Shown here in pieces: positions 1 through 8,041 of a stretch of DNA of 64,000 bases. The stretch comes from Arenimonas sp. Lineage in GTDB: Bacteria; Pseudomonadota; Alphaproteobacteria; Rhizobiales; Rhizobiaceae. Each line of letters begins with the position of its first letter. Positions within the stretch are counted from its first letter, which is position 1. Location: positions 62,001-126,000 of the forward strand of contig JAIBEK010000065.1 in the NCBI GenBank assembly GCA_019459145.1, in the 5' to 3' direction. The translations under genes and the position numbers were made by a program. A model generated the notes under the pieces. That model was not told the DNA's origin and made no database searches. It saw only the letters and a list, made by a program, of their open reading frames with translations.

Positions 1-531
1 AAGTTCAGCAAGACGAGCATCGTCGACTGGTTTCCGGTCGGAGACGACATCGAACGCATTGTCATCGACTGGCTCAAAGAGCTGAAGGGAATAGGCGCCG
101 GAGAGGATGCCCCCCTCTTTCCAACGGCGCCGTTCAAGCCGTGGATGGGGCGGCACAGCATCGAGTTCGAATTTCTGACTACGGCCGCTCCTGTCCGACA
201 GGTCTTGCGCAAGGCGGCCGCTGCCGCGGGGGTTCCCTATTTCAAGCCCCATGCAATTCGCTCGACCGTCGCCAAGCTCTGCGATGAATGGGCTTCGTCA
301 TTGCGCGATATGAAGGCGCTCAGCCAGAACCTCGGCCACGAGCAGATCAGCACCACATCGAAGTACTACGGTGACGTCGAACCTGACCTCAAGCAGGAGC
401 TGTTCCGCAAGATACGAGAAAAGCAGTGCAACCCGGGCGCACGTGACATCGGCGAGCTTGCGGAGCGCGTCAGCATCGACACACAGGATCTGGTCCGCAA
501 GATCCTGCAAATGGCGCTGGACAAGAAGTAG
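1..531 (+). CDS. Tyrosine recombinase/phage integrase, C-terminal part (5' end outside window)
   Basis: The reading frame is open from base 1, so the gene begins before the window; 176 codons are visible. It carries the catalytic half of a tyrosine site-specific recombinase: a HAIRS motif (H-x-x-R box II), then LGHEQ (the third His region) and the TTSKYYGDV segment that supplies the tyrosine nucleophile. The tail after the tyrosine is long (about 55 residues) and charged. The family cuts and rejoins DNA through a 3'-phosphotyrosine link. The N-terminal arm-binding domain and the box I arginine are not visible. No excisionase or other mobility gene follows, so it may be a remnant or the edge of an integrated element. 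Confidence 0.85.
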   Translation, partial: KFSKTSIVDWFPVGDDIERIVIDWLKELKGIGAGEDAPLFPTAPFKPWMGRHSIEFEFLTTAAPVRQVLRKAAAAAGVPYFKPHAIRSTVAKLCDEWASSLRDMKALSQNLGHEQISTTSKYYGDVEPDLKQELFRKIREKQCNPGARDIGELAERVSIDTQDLVRKILQMALDKK

Positions 532-1252
532 CCAGCGAACCTGCGCGGCGGCAATAGCGTGCCGCCGCGCATTCCGTCCGTGAGGTTAGTCAATCTGGCA
601 TGCCAGGCCCAGCACGTCGCTCCCAGAGGCTTACTTGTAACTAGGCGAGAGCCAACTGCTATCACTGGAAGTCGCTTCCGCTCCACAACTCCGCCACTAA
701 TCCGAAGCTGCTTGCTTCTGCTTGTCTTCTCCAAGCCAAGGCTGTCGTGTCATTTGGCCGGATGGATCAAAATTGGGAAATCGAGTGGGTAGTCCTTCTG
801 GCCGTTTCGCGCCCTCAAAAGAGCCATTTGGCCGTAGCTCTTGATTGCCCAAAAGCAGACACGGGATGACGAAAATCAAAGCGCTTTCTTTGCGGGATAC
901 CAACCCCTCACAGAATCCAAAGGTGCATTGGTTCTGCGCCGGACGTGTGGTCTCCCTGGCCTGATGCTGTCCACGGGGGACAAGCCACGCGTTTCAACGC
1001 AGTCTCTCTTAGGTGAGTGCAAACCGGTCGGCTACAGCATTTCCAATGCGCGGCAGGGGTGTTCCTCTGTGGGCACCGATCACCCGACCGATCCCTAGGA
1101 TCGCTTCCGTTCCCCTTCGCCGGGTGAAACCGTCCGCATGGCATGGCCGCGCAAGGGAAGTGCGTCGTGAACTCGTCTCTCCCCCTGCGCTTGCTTAGCA
1201 GCCGGCGCCCTCGATCCGTAGTCGTGGAATGGCCCGTAAACCGCTCGGCGTG
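532..1252. other. 720-bp region without a recognisable gene
   Basis: Short open frames occur on both strands, but none has a convincing ribosome binding site or a protein-like sequence. The region separates the recombinase end from the 3' end of the epimerase gene. It is probably decayed accessory DNA. I see no tRNA, terminator or long repeat in it. Confidence 0.5.
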
Positions 1253-2374
1253 CTAGACTAGCTCGGCGACAGCCGTCCAGAGATGATAAAGTGAACTGGC
1301 CGGTATGGTCCCGCCGATGGGCTGGTTATTGATATCCAGACGATCATGCCAGCAGCCCGTGGGCACATCCTGGAAATAGGACGTCAGCATTTCGGAGGAC
1401 AGCGTTTCAGCTTCGGCGAGATAGCTGCCGTCATCAAGACGCCTGTGCTGCGTCATCAGCGCTTTCAGCATCTCGACCTGTGGCCAGAGCCGTCTCGAAG
1501 GCATGACCGGTGTCCCCGATGCCAGGGCCTGGTCGACGAGGAAAGGGGATCCGTCCGAGCGGCCTATCCGCAAGGCGTTGGCCAGCAGATCGGCGCGAAC
1601 CTCGTCGTGGCGTGTCTGGGTCAGTGCGTCGTGGCGGCCGGTCAGCCACACCCATTCGCACATGTGTCCCGGCTCCAGCATCTGCGATCCGAAAGTGTCG
1701 GCGATTTCCCAGCTTGGTCCGAAGTTCTCATGCAGAAGATCGTGGGGACCGAGCAGAAAACGCGATTGCAGCAGGGCAAATGCCCTGGTTTCCGCAGGTC
1801 GATAGGTCGGCGTCCGGCTAGTCTCGCACAAGGAGAGTGTGGCCTCGAGGTAATGCATATGCGGATTCTGGCGGCGGGGCAGCGTGCCGTCGCTGTCTTC
1901 GGCCCATCCGCCAAAGGGAGCCTTCAACGTCCTGTCGATCGCGGCGATGGTTAGGTCGATCTGCCGTCGATAGCCTTCCTTGCCCGTGGCCGAGAGCAGC
2001 CAGGACAAGGCCAGCAGCACGCAGGCATTGTCATAGAGATCCCGCACCGGATCGGTCACCGCTTCCGTCGATCGATCGAAGGCCCTGGCATAGCCCGAGC
2101 GCGCGCCGCCCACCCAGGCAACGCGGTGGAGGTTGTCGAACGCCCGTTCGGCCAGCGCAAGCGATGATGGCGGGGCCACACCCAGGGCGCTTGCATGGGC
2201 ATGCACATAGATCTGTCGGGCGATCGTGCGGGTTCGTACGATGCCGTCCTGCTGCGGCCGCCCGTCGAGCTCCAGATACTCGACGAACTGGCCATGCCCA
2301 TCGTCAAAGCCGCTCGCACCCCATGTCGGCAGAATGGATCCGACGAACAGTGCCTTGAGTTGGTCCAGGCTCAT
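1253..2374 (-). CDS. AGE family epimerase/isomerase
   Basis: A 373-residue protein of the N-acylglucosamine 2-epimerase (AGE) superfamily, which also includes mannose isomerases and cellobiose 2-epimerases. These are (alpha/alpha)6-barrel cytosolic enzymes that isomerise or epimerise sugars. Family-like segments include RVAWVGGARSGYARAF in the first third, the NPHMHYLEA motif near residue 175 and EPGHMCEWVW near residue 235, where histidines line the active site. It is the last gene of a minus-strand group with GH130 and glycosyltransferase genes; 43 bases separate it from GH130. That points to mannose or glucose isomerisation linked to an oligosaccharide. The substrate cannot be told from sequence. 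Confidence 0.82.
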   Translation of the reverse strand: MSLDQLKALFVGSILPTWGASGFDDGHGQFVEYLELDGRPQQDGIVRTRTIARQIYVHAHASALGVAPPSSLALAERAFDNLHRVAWVGGARSGYARAFDRSTEAVTDPVRDLYDNACVLLALSWLLSATGKEGYRRQIDLTIAAIDRTLKAPFGGWAEDSDGTLPRRQNPHMHYLEATLSLCETSRTPTYRPAETRAFALLQSRFLLGPHDLLHENFGPSWEIADTFGSQMLEPGHMCEWVWLTGRHDALTQTRHDEVRADLLANALRIGRSDGSPFLVDQALASGTPVMPSRRLWPQVEMLKALMTQHRRLDDGSYLAEAETLSSEMLTSYFQDVPTGCWHDRLDINNQPIGGTIPASSLYHLWTAVAELV

Positions 2375-2417
2375 GACAGGGCTCCTGGCCTTTCTCGGTG
2401 GCTGCGGAAGGGATTGA

Positions 2418-3776
2418 TCATGCGGGAGATCCGGCCGGCTGCATCGTCTCCAGAAGCATGCTGATCTTCATCGTCGTGAAGTTCGAATAGGTATCCGATA
2501 CGGCATAGGGCAACGCGATGAGGTCACCATGTCGCATGGCGCCGCAGGAATAGACGACGTTCGGCACGTAGCCTTCGCGTTCGGTCGGCTCGGGCTGCAG
2601 CAGGGGATCGACCGTGCGGGCGAGGATGATGCTGGGATCGTCCTTGTCGAGCAGGGTCACGCCGATCGAATAGCGACGCATGGGCCCGACCCCGTGCGTG
2701 AAGAGCAGCCAGCCCTCGTCGATCTCGACCGGCGAGCCGCAATTGCCGATCTGCACGAACTGCCAGGCGAATTCGGGCTTCAGCAGCAACTGGCCCTCTT
2801 CCCAATTGTGCAGGTCGTCCGAATAGAGCAGGAAGAGGTTCTCGCTGTCCTGGCGCGCGATCATCGCATAGCGCCCGTTGATCCGCCGGGGAAACAGCGC
2901 CATGCCCTTGTTGCGGGCGGCCGGGCCGCGCAGTGGCGTCAGGGTGAAGTTGAGGAAATCCTGTGTCTCCAGAAGCTCGGACCGGATCGCCGCGCCGTTA
3001 TAGGCCGTGTAGGTGGCATAATAGACGGTCTTGCCCTCGTCCTCGAAGGCGACGAAGCGCGCGTCCTCGATCCCGTTCGACTGCGCTTCCGTCACCGGAA
3101 AGATCACCCGCTCGCTGAGATCGCTCTCCTCCTTGAAGCTGATGCCGATGCAGCCGGCCGGAGCGAGGCCGTCATTGGCATGAATGTCCGGCAAGCCCGC
3201 AAGCCGCACCGGCGGGTCAATCGTCACGGCCCCCTCCGCATCGATCATCCCCGTTCGAAAGGTCAGGGAGCTGATGTGGCCTTCGCCGACGGCTCTGAGG
3301 CTGAGGATCAACCGTCGGCTGCCTTCCGCGACATTCGACTGGTCGGGATGAGGCACGATGCTGGGATTGAACAGCGCGGCCGATTCAAACGAATATTCGT
3401 TCATGAAATAGGCGCCGATCAGTTGCCTTTGTTGCTGGCTGAAGGCGGGGTGATGGGCAAAGGCGTTCTCCATTGCATCGGCACGCAGCTCGAACTGGCG
3501 CAACAGGTTGCGATGCCGTCCCTCGAAATTGTCGAGGATGTCGTGCAACTGGTGGGTCGTCGCCACGGCATCGAGTGTCAGCACGCGATCGACGATTTCA
3601 TTGGCCCGCGTCTTGTCGCGCGGGTTGAGGTGTTGCGGCTCTGTCGAGGGTTTGAACGGCCGCACGATGACCCGCGTCGGATCGGGTTTCAGATAGAGCG
3701 CTTGCCGATTGAGAAGGCTGGATTGGGCCAAGGAAGTTCCTCTGGTTTGGTGATCGCAAGAAGGGCGATGCATCAC
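2418..3776 (-). CDS. Glycoside hydrolase family 130 (mannoside phosphorylase-type) protein
   Basis: A 452-residue protein with the five-bladed beta-propeller features of GH130 (formerly DUF377): NPSIVPHPDQ, GIEDARFV with the acidic residue used in catalysis, KGMALFPRRINGRY, and the glycine-rich GNCGSPVEI block. GH130 members phosphorolyse beta-1,4- or beta-1,2-mannosides to mannose 1-phosphate or hydrolyse them. The start overlaps the end of the upstream glycosyltransferase by four bases (ATGA), so the two are translationally coupled. The first 35-40 residues lie before the propeller and may not all be translated. Whether it is a phosphorylase or hydrolase is not decided by what I can see. 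Confidence 0.85.
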   Translation of the reverse strand: MMHRPSCDHQTRGTSLAQSSLLNRQALYLKPDPTRVIVRPFKPSTEPQHLNPRDKTRANEIVDRVLTLDAVATTHQLHDILDNFEGRHRNLLRQFELRADAMENAFAHHPAFSQQQRQLIGAYFMNEYSFESAALFNPSIVPHPDQSNVAEGSRRLILSLRAVGEGHISSLTFRTGMIDAEGAVTIDPPVRLAGLPDIHANDGLAPAGCIGISFKEESDLSERVIFPVTEAQSNGIEDARFVAFEDEGKTVYYATYTAYNGAAIRSELLETQDFLNFTLTPLRGPAARNKGMALFPRRINGRYAMIARQDSENLFLLYSDDLHNWEEGQLLLKPEFAWQFVQIGNCGSPVEIDEGWLLFTHGVGPMRRYSIGVTLLDKDDPSIILARTVDPLLQPEPTEREGYVPNVVYSCGAMRHGDLIALPYAVSDTYSNFTTMKISMLLETMQPAGSPA

Positions 3777-6052
3777 GATAATTGCCGAAACTCCGAGGGC
3801 TGGGGCACCGGACGCACCAGGCGGGAGGCGCGACCGATCTCGGCGCAGGAGATGAGGTAGCAGAGCACGGATTCCGCCCCACGGTTCTCGTTCGGGCGGT
3901 CGGGGTGCAGCCCGTCGCGGCAGCTTCCGGTTTCCGGATCGACGAGCGAGATGCCGTGGTCATTGCCGCCGGTGAACCAGTTGAAGGTGCGGAACGCCGT
4001 TTCCAGCCAGGACTTGTCTGTCGTCGCCGCATCCGCGGCCAGGCAGGCCGAAATGGTCGCCGTCGCCTCGACCGGCTGCTGATCGAACAGCCTCGGCGCG
4101 TCGCCCAGGTCGAAGAAACCGTCTGTGCCGATCGGCCGGAACTGTCCGTTCTCGCCGGTTTGCTGCGTCATCAGCCAGCGCAGGGTCCTGAGGCCACACG
4201 CGACGAGATGCGCCGTGCCGGTTGCCAGGCCGGCGAGGATGAGCGCCTGGGGAATGCGGGCATTCTCATAGGAAAGCCCTTCCTCGAACCAGTGGCGATC
4301 ACCGGTCGAAACGCGCCGTTCCAGGTCGACGAGGCGCTCGGCCAACTGCAGGCGCAGGGCCTGGCTGGACTGGTCTTCCGGGTTGGCCCGGCAATAGGCG
4401 TCAAGCCCGATCAGCGCAAAGGCCCACGCGCGCGGCGAATGAAAGTCGAGCACCGTGGGTATCGCCTGAGCGAAGAGCGAGCTTGCCCAGCGGCGACGGA
4501 GCCGGTCGTTATCGGAGAGCGCGCAAACGCCGAGCGCCCAGAGCGTGCGGCCATGGCTGTCCTCCGAGCCCTGCTGTTCCAGCCAACGCCGGTCGAAGCT
4601 CATGAAATTGCGAAAGCGATGGAGGTCCGCGTTCCAGGCATGCTGGATGAAGGCTGCGAAGGAGGCGGTTCGCCGTTCGGATATGCCGGTTTCCCCCGCG
4701 GTCGCCAGATGCGTGGCAAGGACCAGCGCCCTGGCATTGTCGTCCACGCAGTAGCCATGCGCCCGGTCCGGCACGGAATAGACCGCGTGCTGGACGATGC
4801 CGGTGTCGTCGCACATGGTGTGAAAATGTCCGAGCTTCAGCGACGTGATCTGCGGCGGTCTGGTGATCCGCTGGGCGACGAGGTCACTGACCAGGCGCGG
4901 CCGGTACGCGCTGCGGGCCTTCTCCACGCTGTCCAGGTATAGCGATGCGATCTGCGACCAGATCATCGACCGGCCGGCGTCATAGGCGGCCCGGCGCATG
5001 GCCATGCGCCTGTCGTCGTTACTCAGCAGCGAGGCTATCGCCTGGCCGGTCGCGCTCGCATCGCCGAAGGGCACGAGCATGCCGCGCCCCTGGTCGAGCA
5101 GTTCCTGGGCATGCCAGTAGGGCGTCGACACGACCGCGCTGCCCATGCCGAAGCTATAGGCCAGCGTGCCCGACGTCATCTGCGCCTCGTCGAGATAGGG
5201 CGTGACATAGACGTCGCACATGGCGATGAAGTCGAGCAGCGTCGGCACGTCGACGAACTGGTTGAGGAATACGACCGACTGGCCGACCCCGATCTGCTCG
5301 GCTCGCGCGACAAGGCGATCGCGATAGGCCTCGCCCTCCTGGCGCAGGAGATTGGGATGGGTGGCGCCGAGCACCACGTAGAGCGCATCCGGGCGCTGGG
5401 CCAGGATCGCCGGCATGGCATCGATGACGACTTCGATCCCCTTGTTGGGCGACAGAAGGCCGAAGGTCAGGATGACCGGCCTGCCGGCATAACCATGCTT
5501 GGCCTTAGCCAGTTCCGGGTCATGAAATGCCCGGTCAGGAATGCCGTGCGCGATGACATCGATCTTGGCAGGATCCACGCCATAGACGCTCTCGAGCAGG
5601 GCGCGGCCCTTCTGTGCCATGGCAATCACCCTGCTCGAGGCGCCCGCAACCTTCTGCAGCACCCGCAACTGGCCCGGCGTCGGCTCTGCCAGGATGGTGT
5701 GCAGGGTCGTGATGACGGGAATGCGCAGCTGCGCGAGGAGCGTCAGGATGAACTCGCCGTCCGGCCCGCCGAAGATGCCGAATTCGTGCTGCAGCGAGAC
5801 CGCGTCATAACCGCCGTTGTTGAGGATGCGGGCGGCTGTCACATAGTCCTCGATCTCGCCGTCGCGGATCTCGAACACGACATCCTCCGGATAGGCATAG
5901 TGGAGCTTGTCGTCGGTCATTGCGATGATGCGTGTCTCGACCCCGCGGTCGGAGGCGGCAATCGCATGGCTGAGGTCCGTGGTGAAGGTTGCGATGCCGC
6001 ACTGCCTTGGGAGCGAGTTGCCAATGAATGCTACGCGCCTGGACTTGGTCAT
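3773..6052 (-). CDS. GT4 glycosyltransferase fused to an alpha-helical barrel domain
   Basis: A 759-residue two-domain protein. Residues about 1-390 form a GT4 (GT-B fold) glycosyltransferase: an N-terminal GNSLPRQCGIATFT segment typical of nucleotide-sugar transferases, the QHEFGIFGG motif, and the C-terminal half with TFGLLSPNKGIE and the acidic donor-binding region around DVYVTPYLDEAQ. Residues about 400-750 are all helical and look like an (alpha/alpha)6 toroid of the glucosidase or epimerase type (SVPDRAHGYCVDDNARAL, EDSHGRTLWALG). It is the first gene of the operon. The ATG is preceded by GAAGGGAA. The fusion suggests a transferase with a bound processing or binding domain acting on a mannose- or glucose-containing product. 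Confidence 0.85.
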   Translation of the reverse strand: MTKSRRVAFIGNSLPRQCGIATFTTDLSHAIAASDRGVETRIIAMTDDKLHYAYPEDVVFEIRDGEIEDYVTAARILNNGGYDAVSLQHEFGIFGGPDGEFILTLLAQLRIPVITTLHTILAEPTPGQLRVLQKVAGASSRVIAMAQKGRALLESVYGVDPAKIDVIAHGIPDRAFHDPELAKAKHGYAGRPVILTFGLLSPNKGIEVVIDAMPAILAQRPDALYVVLGATHPNLLRQEGEAYRDRLVARAEQIGVGQSVVFLNQFVDVPTLLDFIAMCDVYVTPYLDEAQMTSGTLAYSFGMGSAVVSTPYWHAQELLDQGRGMLVPFGDASATGQAIASLLSNDDRRMAMRRAAYDAGRSMIWSQIASLYLDSVEKARSAYRPRLVSDLVAQRITRPPQITSLKLGHFHTMCDDTGIVQHAVYSVPDRAHGYCVDDNARALVLATHLATAGETGISERRTASFAAFIQHAWNADLHRFRNFMSFDRRWLEQQGSEDSHGRTLWALGVCALSDNDRLRRRWASSLFAQAIPTVLDFHSPRAWAFALIGLDAYCRANPEDQSSQALRLQLAERLVDLERRVSTGDRHWFEEGLSYENARIPQALILAGLATGTAHLVACGLRTLRWLMTQQTGENGQFRPIGTDGFFDLGDAPRLFDQQPVEATATISACLAADAATTDKSWLETAFRTFNWFTGGNDHGISLVDPETGSCRDGLHPDRPNENRGAESVLCYLISCAEIGRASRLVRPVPQPSEFRQLS

Positions 6053-6193
6053 TGGAGGTTCCCTTCAGAACGGTGTCGTCGCTGGTCGGGAACGCCCGAT
6101 TTTCCCCGACGGGGAACATGCGACTGTGGTCTTGGCATCATGCCTCCGGCGCGGACGGTGTGGCCCGCGACCGGTCGGACGACGGATCGTCCC

Positions 6194-6457
6194 TCAGTGA
6201 GAGGCGCTCACATCGGCCTGATCCCGCGCCATTGCGGCATCCAGTTCTTCGCCGTCGACGGCGATCCGGCTTGTCGTCTGCCCGGCACGGATCTCGATCA
6301 CCGTCGCGATCCGCTTGTAAGCGAGCCAGGAAATCCCGATGATCTGCTCCTCGTCATCCTGCACCTGGTAGTCGCCGGCAGGCTGGAGTCCTTCCAGGCC
6401 GAACAAGGCAAAGGGACGATCGAAATGGACAATGCGTGTCTTGGTCCGCGTGAACAT
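6194..6457 (-). CDS. Small conserved hypothetical protein
   Basis: An 87-residue protein beginning MFTRTKTRIVHF, with no signal peptide or membrane segment. A GAGAAAG ribosome binding site stands a suitable distance before the ATG. The sequence has a mixed beta/alpha pattern (IVHFDRPFALFGLEGLQPAGDYQV) that looks like a compact globular fold, of a kind common among uncharacterised Rhizobiaceae proteins. Its function is unknown. It lies upstream of the glycosyltransferase operon in the same direction, 141 bases away, and downstream of another possible small ORF. Confidence 0.6.
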   Translation of the reverse strand: MFTRTKTRIVHFDRPFALFGLEGLQPAGDYQVQDDEEQIIGISWLAYKRIATVIEIRAGQTTSRIAVDGEELDAAMARDQADVSASH

Positions 6458-6470
6458 GTGACGAGCTTTC

Positions 6471-6653
6471 TCATGGGTTTTTGGCGCAATTGCCCTGCCT
6501 GTGCTGCACGAAATGCTCTGCCAGCCCCGCTTGTCCGTGGCGTTCGGCGATGATGTCCAGCGTCTCCACTAGCGCGCCGAGCCAGCAGAATAGGGCGCAC
6601 GACGGACCCGCACCGCGGTTTGCTCCTGTCGTCCGAACAGGCCGCGTGGCCAT
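6471..6653 (-). CDS. Possible small ORF (60 residues), unknown
   Basis: This frame ends 13 bases before the 87-residue gene and encodes MATRPVRTTG followed by SCALFCWLGALVETLDIIAE, a plausible amphipathic helix. The proposed ATG has only a weak GCAGG upstream. The protein-like C-terminal half and the close spacing to the next gene are the only support. It may be the tail of a decayed gene. Confidence 0.3.
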   Translation of the reverse strand: MATRPVRTTGANRGAGPSCALFCWLGALVETLDIIAERHGQAGLAEHFVQHRQGNCAKNP

Positions 6654-6980
6654 GAGCCTGCACGGTTTCTTGCTGTCCGGCAGCAACCGCCTCTCTGCAA
6701 CGTCTTCACTGTGTGCAGGGCATCGGCTATTGGCCGATCGCGACCTTACCGGATTCGCTGGTCGCCAATTGCCGACCCGACCTCGTGGCATGCCTTCGTC
6801 AAAACCGCGCATGCGGCGCCGATCGGTGGCGCAATCGGGTATGTCTGATCGGCGAACCTGGTCGGCTACCATGATCTGCGGCGGGCCGGTCTTGGCCCGG
6901 CCCGTCGCGCGCCATTGGGCAGTCTCCATGCCTGCGAGGGTCAGTCATAAATTGTCCGGAGACTGTCTTTGGTTCACGCC
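6654..6980. other. Gap with no recognisable gene
   Basis: About 330 bases between the small ORF and the DUF1488 gene. I see no frame with a good start and no repeat or terminator. Confidence 0.45.
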
Positions 6981-7256
6981 TCAGGCGCCCCGCCCGAAGC
7001 TTGTCTGATCGAGCTCGATCATATCGCTGCGTCGCGACTCATAGGCCTTGCGCGCCACCTCGAAGATGTCTTTGCGCTTGCCGTCGAACGCAGAAAGGTA
7101 GTCCGTCTCGGTCGGCATCCGCGCGATCAGGTCGTCTGAAAGGATGGAAACCGGCAGGAAGAAACGAATCTGCGTGAGACCGTCATGACCGACGAAGCGC
7201 ACGCTGTGCCGACTTTCGTCATAGCTGCGAGATGGATTGGGGAATGAGAGGGTCAT
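6981..7256 (-). CDS. DUF1488 domain protein
   Basis: A 91-residue protein starting MTLSFPNPSRSYDE and continuing HSVRFVGHDGLTQIRFF. This matches the DUF1488 pattern (FPN-x-SR-x-YD followed by V-x-F-x-G-x-D). The family is small, cytosolic, common in Rhizobiales and of unknown function. The frame is open 28 codons further up. I start it at the internal ATG because a GAGG site precedes it and the family begins there. The stop of the upstream 81-residue ORF overlaps this ATG (ATGA), which suggests translational coupling. Confidence 0.8.
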   Translation of the reverse strand: MTLSFPNPSRSYDESRHSVRFVGHDGLTQIRFFLPVSILSDDLIARMPTETDYLSAFDGKRKDIFEVARKAYESRRSDMIELDQTSFGRGA

Positions 7257-7498
7257 ATGTTCGCCTCGCAGGAAGGGGCGAGCAGGGTTTCTGCCGACAG
7301 AGCGCGCTGTGCCAAGGTAGCCCGCAGATCCGCGAGGCAACCAGCGCCATGTTGATTTCGCGCGATTGCGAAACGCGCAGCATCCCGATCGCGGTCGGTC
7401 ATGCGGTCGGCATATCTGAACCTCGCACCCGTCAGCACTTCGCTTAGGCCGCCTATGTTACTGGAATGGATAGATCCGTAGAGATCGTCGGAAGACAT
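7253..7498 (-). CDS. Small hypothetical protein coupled to the DUF1488 gene
   Basis: An 81-residue ORF starting MSSDDLYGSIHSSNIGGLSE. Its ATG is preceded by a strong GAGGAGG Shine-Dalgarno with seven-base spacing, and its stop overlaps the next ATG by four bases. It has no signal peptide or membrane helix; the middle is basic and acidic (RYADRMTDRDRDAARFAIAR). I do not recognise a family. The ribosome binding site and the coupling make it a likely real gene. Confidence 0.6.
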   Translation of the reverse strand: MSSDDLYGSIHSSNIGGLSEVLTGARFRYADRMTDRDRDAARFAIARNQHGAGCLADLRATLAQRALSAETLLAPSCEANI

Positions 7499-8041
7499 GA
7501 AGTCCTCCTCACTTGGGGCCAGGGTGCGTGTCGCCCCGAAAGTGACAGTGCCCGTTTAATGGCTGCCACTTTTGTAAATATGGTAGCGCCCCTAAAAATA
7601 GCAAGCCTGAGAAAAATAAACTCTTGGGTGCGGCGAGGCGGGTTATCGCGCTCACGACATAACTTTTCACCTTGCTCGAGGACCTGCTGAAGCCGGCGTC
7701 TCGCTGCCTCGTCCGGCAGGAGACCGAGCGCGCGAGCGGATGAGTGACAAGATCGTCCTCGCTACAGGTAACGATGAGCGTGGCGGCCTCGCCTGTTATT
7801 TTCCCACCGCGAGCGATCGTGGATGCCACATTGGTGCCCTGGCTTTGGACATCAGTCAACAGCATGGGCCGCTCCGTCAGTTCCTTGCCCGTTCCGGCAC
7901 CAATATTCGAGTTCGGCCCGCCATCACATAGTCGCGAATGGATTCGTTCGCGACCATAATCCCAGCAGGTTGAGTGTCGGCAATCGCCATCCCGAACTCG
8001 GAAGCTGCCAGTCGGCTGACGGCCCCCGAGCAGACGTCGGC
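7499..8041. other. 540-bp AT-richer gap upstream of the small-protein pair
   Basis: This stretch, notably its first 150 bases with runs such as cccctaaaaatagc, is less GC-rich than its surroundings. It should contain the promoter of the 81-residue/DUF1488 pair. On the minus strand, a frame around 7540-7730 encodes protein-like sequence (LGLLPDEAARRRLQQVLEQG) but has no usable start codon, so it looks like the remnant of a decayed gene. Confidence 0.45.

Noticed and set aside
2529-3860. 443-codon open frame on the plus strand opposite the GH130 gene
   Set aside because: It is the antisense shadow of a well-supported GH130 gene in GC-rich DNA, with low-complexity Arg/Gly/Val content and no family resemblance.
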